Assembly: GCA_008017255.1 (NCBI GenBank)
Contig: SSHD01000047.1
Coordinates: 1-9,736, forward strand
Source of the DNA: Acinetobacter sp.
GTDB lineage: Bacteria; Pseudomonadota; Gammaproteobacteria; Pseudomonadales; Moraxellaceae
Direction: 5' to 3'
DNA length: 9,736 nucleotides
The notes under the pieces are model-generated. The model was given only the letters and a program-made list of their open reading frames with translations, searched no databases and was not told where the DNA came from. Positions 6,810 to 9,736 of this stretch are shown here, piece by piece. The position numbers and the translations under genes are program-made. Numbering within the stretch: the stretch's first letter is position 1; every line of letters begins with the position of its first letter.

Positions 6810-6898
6810 TTCCTTTTATTGATATTTATTATTCGTATCAATGAAATGGGTGGTTTGATATGACTTTTGTTGATAATAAATCTCAATACCGTCATCCA

Positions 6899-9466
6899 TT
6901 AGGCTTCAAAGGCTTGATTCGACTGGCTTAATGCCTTGAGTTGATAAAGTTGTTCCAAAGCCTGACGGGGCGATAAATTATCCACATCAATGTTCTGTAA
7001 CAAATCTAAGGCAGGTGAGTGCACTGCAACTTCAATTATTTTCTCCATCTGTTCGATTTCACATTCAGGCTCTATTGTACTGAATAAATCCTTTTGCATG
7101 CTATTTTGCAGTTGTTGCTGCTGTTGTTTTTCCAAAATCTTTAAACGCTTTTGTGCATCTTTAATCACATGTGTAGGAATCCCTGCCAATTTTGCAACTT
7201 GTAGGCCATGACTTTGGCTGGCAGGGCCGGCTTGAACTTTATGCAGCAAAATCAAATTACCATTTAACTCTTGAACCGTAACGTGGTAATTGTCTATGCC
7301 GTCATGACCGCCGAGCTCGGTCAATTCAAAATAATGGGTGGCAAATAAGCACAGACATTTCACCCGTTTGCTTAAATCCAACACACAGGCCCACGCCAAA
7401 GACAGACCATCGTAAGTACTGGTGCCACGACCGACTTCATCCATTAGCACCAAAGATTGCTGTGTGGCATGGTGCAAAATTTGTGAGGTTTCGGTCATTT
7501 CCACCATAAAGGTCGATTTGCCAGTCGATAAATCATCCGCCGAGCCAATGCGGGTAAAAATACGGTCAATTGGACCTAGTTTTGCTGCTTTAGCTGGAAC
7601 AAAACTGCCGCAATAACCGAGTAGGCTAATCAGTGCGGTTTGGCGCATAAAGGTCGATTTACCGCCCATGTTGGGGCCGGTAATAATCGCCATGCGGTGC
7701 TGTGCATCTAAAAAAGTGTCATTCGGGGTATATGGCGCTTTATTTAACGCCTCTACGACTGGATGTCGCCCCGCTTGAATTTTAATACCAGTATCAAAGC
7801 TAAATTCAGGTCTTGCCCAGTTGTTTAAGCGTGCTTGATGGGCAAAGTTGCTGAGGACATCTAAATGTGCAATCGCCGCACTCATCATTTGTAAATGGGC
7901 GATATTCTGCCGTAATTCTTCCAATAAGGCTTCAAATAGGTGCTTTTCACGTGTCAGCGCACGCGACTCACTGGAGAGTACTTTATCTTCAAAACTTTTG
8001 AGTTCTGGGGTGATATAGCGTTCGGCATTTTTTAAGGTTTGACGACGAATATAGTTCGCCGGCGCTTGCTCTGCTTGGCTGCGGGTCAGTTCAATAAAAT
8101 AGCCACTGACACGGTTATAGCCAATTTTAAGGGTGTTAATACCGGTGCGTTGTCGTTCTGCAATTTCTAAATCAATCAGGAATTGTCCTGCATGGTCGCG
8201 AATTTTACGCAGTTCATCTAGTTCATCATCATAGCCTTCGGCAATCACATTACCATCTCGTAGCAGGACTGGTGGGTGTTCCACAATTGCTGCCATGAGT
8301 TGTTGATGTAGATTGTTAAAATCACCGAGTTGTTGCGCAATTTGGGTTAATAACGGCGCAGCTTGGCTATTTAAAACTGGTCGCAAGGCATGGCGTAAAA
8401 AGGGCAATTGTGCACAGGCATGACGCAATTGCACTAAGTCGCGTGGGCGGGCGCTGCCCAATGCCACACGGCTCAGCACCCGCTCAATATCGCCAATTTC
8501 TTTGAGTACTAGGCGCAGTGGTGATTCGTGATAGCCTTTGAGTAGTTGTTCTGTTGCATCTAGCCGTGCTTCTAAAGCCGCTGTGTCACGGATTGGCTGC
8601 ATGAGCGTACGACTGAGCAAACGTCCGCCCATTGCCGTTTGGCAGGCATTAATCAGTTGAAATAACGAGGTGCCATGTTCAAACAAGGGTTCAATAATTT
8701 CTAAATTGCGCCGTGTAATCGGGTCAAGGGCAATAAAATCGCTGCTTTGTTCAATTTGTATGGAACGAATATGCGGCAGGGCGGTTTTTTGGGTTTCTTT
8801 GGCGTAGTGAATGAGTGCAGCTGCCGCAGCTTTGGCGAGTGGCAGTGGATCTAAGCCAAATCCCGACAATGTACTGACTGAAAACTGGTCGCATAAGGTT
8901 TTTTGCGCATTATTTAAATTAAAATCGACATTGGGGCGGCGGGTCACAGGGCAATCGAGTTGTCTTTTAATCTGTTCAATAATATTGGGGTCGAGTAAAT
9001 CTTCATCAATTAAAATTTCACTTGGCATGAGCCGTGCCAGTTCAATTGGCAGTTGTTCTGTCAAATAAGTTTGCTGTTGAACTTTAAAAATACCCGCACT
9101 TAAGTCCAGTAAAGCCAAGCCAATTTGGTTGTTTTGAATGCATAAAGCAACGAGGTTGGATGACTGATGGCTGCTGAGCAAGGCATCATCGGTGAGTGTG
9201 CCAGGGGTTAACACACGAACCACTTTGCGCTCCATTGGCGCTTTACCGCGAGAGCCTGCGCTCTCGCCTTCACCCACTTGTTCGCATATCGCGACGGTAC
9301 GTCCTGCTTTGACTAGGCGCGCCAAATAGCCTTCGGCAGCATGATATGGCACACCCGCCATAGGAATAGGTTGACCGTTGGCTTTACCACGATGAGTGAG
9401 GGTAATACCTAAAAACTTGGCAGCTTGATGTGCATCATCAAAAAAAAGCTCGTAAAAGTCGCCCAA
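6899..9466 (-). CDS. mutS: DNA mismatch repair protein MutS, N-terminus lost at a sequence junction
   Basis: Recognises mismatches and small loops and starts methyl-directed repair with MutL. 855 codons remain; Acinetobacter MutS is about 880, so roughly 25-30 N-terminal residues are missing. The track begins at the mismatch-reading motif GDFYELF, with Phe4 and Glu6 equivalent to E. coli F36 and E38. The apparent TTG start at 9466 is created by the junction; the native codon should be an internal ATG. Intact: Walker [10 protein letters not shown] (597-605), Walker [13 protein letters not shown] with Asp676/Glu677, ATHYFEL, a beta-clamp-type pentapeptide QKDLF (791-795) after a Gln-rich stretch, and the C-terminal helix [15 protein letters not shown]. 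No frameshifts in the body. The true 5' end lies outside this sequence or on another contig. Confidence 0.95.
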   Translation of the reverse strand: MGDFYELFFDDAHQAAKFLGITLTHRGKANGQPIPMAGVPYHAAEGYLARLVKAGRTVAICEQVGEGESAGSRGKAPMERKVVRVLTPGTLTDDALLSSHQSSNLVALCIQNNQIGLALLDLSAGIFKVQQQTYLTEQLPIELARLMPSEILIDEDLLDPNIIEQIKRQLDCPVTRRPNVDFNLNNAQKTLCDQFSVSTLSGFGLDPLPLAKAAAAALIHYAKETQKTALPHIRSIQIEQSSDFIALDPITRRNLEIIEPLFEHGTSLFQLINACQTAMGGRLLSRTLMQPIRDTAALEARLDATEQLLKGYHESPLRLVLKEIGDIERVLSRVALGSARPRDLVQLRHACAQLPFLRHALRPVLNSQAAPLLTQIAQQLGDFNNLHQQLMAAIVEHPPVLLRDGNVIAEGYDDELDELRKIRDHAGQFLIDLEIAERQRTGINTLKIGYNRVSGYFIELTRSQAEQAPANYIRRQTLKNAERYITPELKSFEDKVLSSESRALTREKHLFEALLEELRQNIAHLQMMSAAIAHLDVLSNFAHQARLNNWARPEFSFDTGIKIQAGRHPVVEALNKAPYTPNDTFLDAQHRMAIITGPNMGGKSTFMRQTALISLLGYCGSFVPAKAAKLGPIDRIFTRIGSADDLSTGKSTFMVEMTETSQILHHATQQSLVLMDEVGRGTSTYDGLSLAWACVLDLSKRVKCLCLFATHYFELTELGGHDGIDNYHVTVQELNGNLILLHKVQAGPASQSHGLQVAKLAGIPTHVIKDAQKRLKILEKQQQQQLQNSMQKDLFSTIEPECEIEQMEKIIEVAVHSPALDLLQNIDVDNLSPRQALEQLYQLKALSQSNQAFEA

Positions 9467-9634
9467 GGCTATCTGGCGCGCCTAGTCAAAGCGGGACGTA
9501 CCGTTGCGATATGCGAACAAGTGGGTGAAGGTGAGAGCGCAGGCTCTCGCGGTAAAGCACCCATGAAACGCAAAGTAGTGCGTGTTTTAACCCCAGGTAC
9601 ACTCACCGATGATGCCTTGCTCAGCAGCCATCAG
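9465..9634 (+). pseudogene. Inverted partial copy of mutS (56 codons, different allele)
   Basis: The plus strand reads mutS codons for [20 protein letters not shown] onward to [10 protein letters not shown] (codons 9467-9634). It is the reverse complement of 9164-9333 with 13 mismatches in 170 bp and no gaps, separated from it by 131 bp. All differences are silent except Glu to Lys in PMERK/PMKRK. The copy has neither start nor end of a gene and is fused to mutS on the left and to another mutS piece on the right. It is not a functional gene; an assembly or amplification chimera is the most likely source. Confidence 0.9.
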
Positions 9635-9736
9635 CCAAGCCAATTTGGTTGTTTTGAACACATAAAGCAACGAGGTTGGATGACTGATGGCTGCTGAGCA
9701 AGGCATCATCGGTGAGTGTACCTGGGGTTAAAACAC
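9582..9736. repeat. Perfect 53-bp inverted repeat at the window edge
   Basis: Arms 9582-9634 and 9684-9736 are exact reverse complements, with a 49-base spacer. The arms are two copies of the same mutS allele in opposite orientation. It results from the second fold-back and may continue past the window end. Confidence 0.92.
9635..9736 (-). pseudogene. Second fold-back: mutS fragment again in the original orientation
   Basis: This is a gap-free direct copy of 9115-9216 (offset 520) with 5 mismatches in 102 bp, coding on the minus strand for ...[19 protein letters not shown]. Where it overlaps the inverted copy it is identical to that copy's allele (for example GTACCTGG at 9718-9725), not to the main mutS. 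The fragment runs off the window edge. Confidence 0.88.

Noticed and set aside
6990..9068. Short plus-strand frames opposite mutS, including Cys- and Ser-rich ones
   Set aside because: Antisense of MutS; the apparent Cys-rich stretch is the complement of the Gln-rich run near the clamp-binding motif.
9164..9634. An invertible, phase-variable segment or cassette in mutS
   Set aside because: There is no recombinase gene, no recombination site at the joins (only 1-2 bp shared), and the arms are two strain-like alleles. A chimera explains this better.
9425..9697. A 90-codon plus-strand reading frame over the right end
   Set aside because: It starts in the antisense of mutS, crosses the first join into inverted mutS codons and crosses the second join again. 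It is a product of the fold-backs, not a gene.

Overview
The window looks like a chromosomal piece of an Acinetobacter-type gammaproteobacterium (Moraxellaceae). The grounds are the protein sequences as I recognise them, the moderately AT-rich coding sequence and the fdxA-mutS neighbourhood; no rRNA or other marker is present to fix the species. Most of it is core housekeeping DNA. I see no phage, CRISPR, defence or biosynthetic cluster. The unusual parts are the right end, one frameshift and a small repeat.

Left part (1-2312, + strand): the end of kdsC (KDO-8-phosphate phosphatase), then lptC, lptA and lptB, tightly packed or overlapping, and closed by a strong intrinsic terminator. Together they make KDO for the lipopolysaccharide/lipo-oligosaccharide core and build the inner-membrane and periplasmic part of the Lpt export bridge. 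An 83-bp MITE-like palindromic element (2313-2395) follows directly. A two-gene unit comes next (2444-3652): a YigZ/IMPACT-family protein and a hexapeptide-repeat acyltransferase. After it lies a tandem-domain universal stress protein gene (3770-4611) that is broken by a one-base frameshift near 4447.

Middle and right (4731-9466, - strand): a class I O-methyltransferase, a lipoprotein with an M15-type D-Ala-D-Ala carboxypeptidase fold, the 7Fe ferredoxin fdxA and most of mutS, the first three with candidate promoters of their own. A convergent intergenic region (4612-4730) holds a hairpin whose arms are two inverted DnaA-box-like sites.

Right edge (9465-9736): mutS is not intact. At 9465/9466, just before the mismatch-recognition FYE motif, the sequence folds back and gives 56 codons of mutS again in inverted orientation, then folds back a second time and repeats about 100 bp in the original orientation. 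The folded-back copies carry a different mutS allele, with 13 differences in 170 bp that change only one amino acid. This looks most like an assembly or amplification chimera joining two related strains, not a biological arrangement. Distrust the right end of the window and the start shown for mutS.
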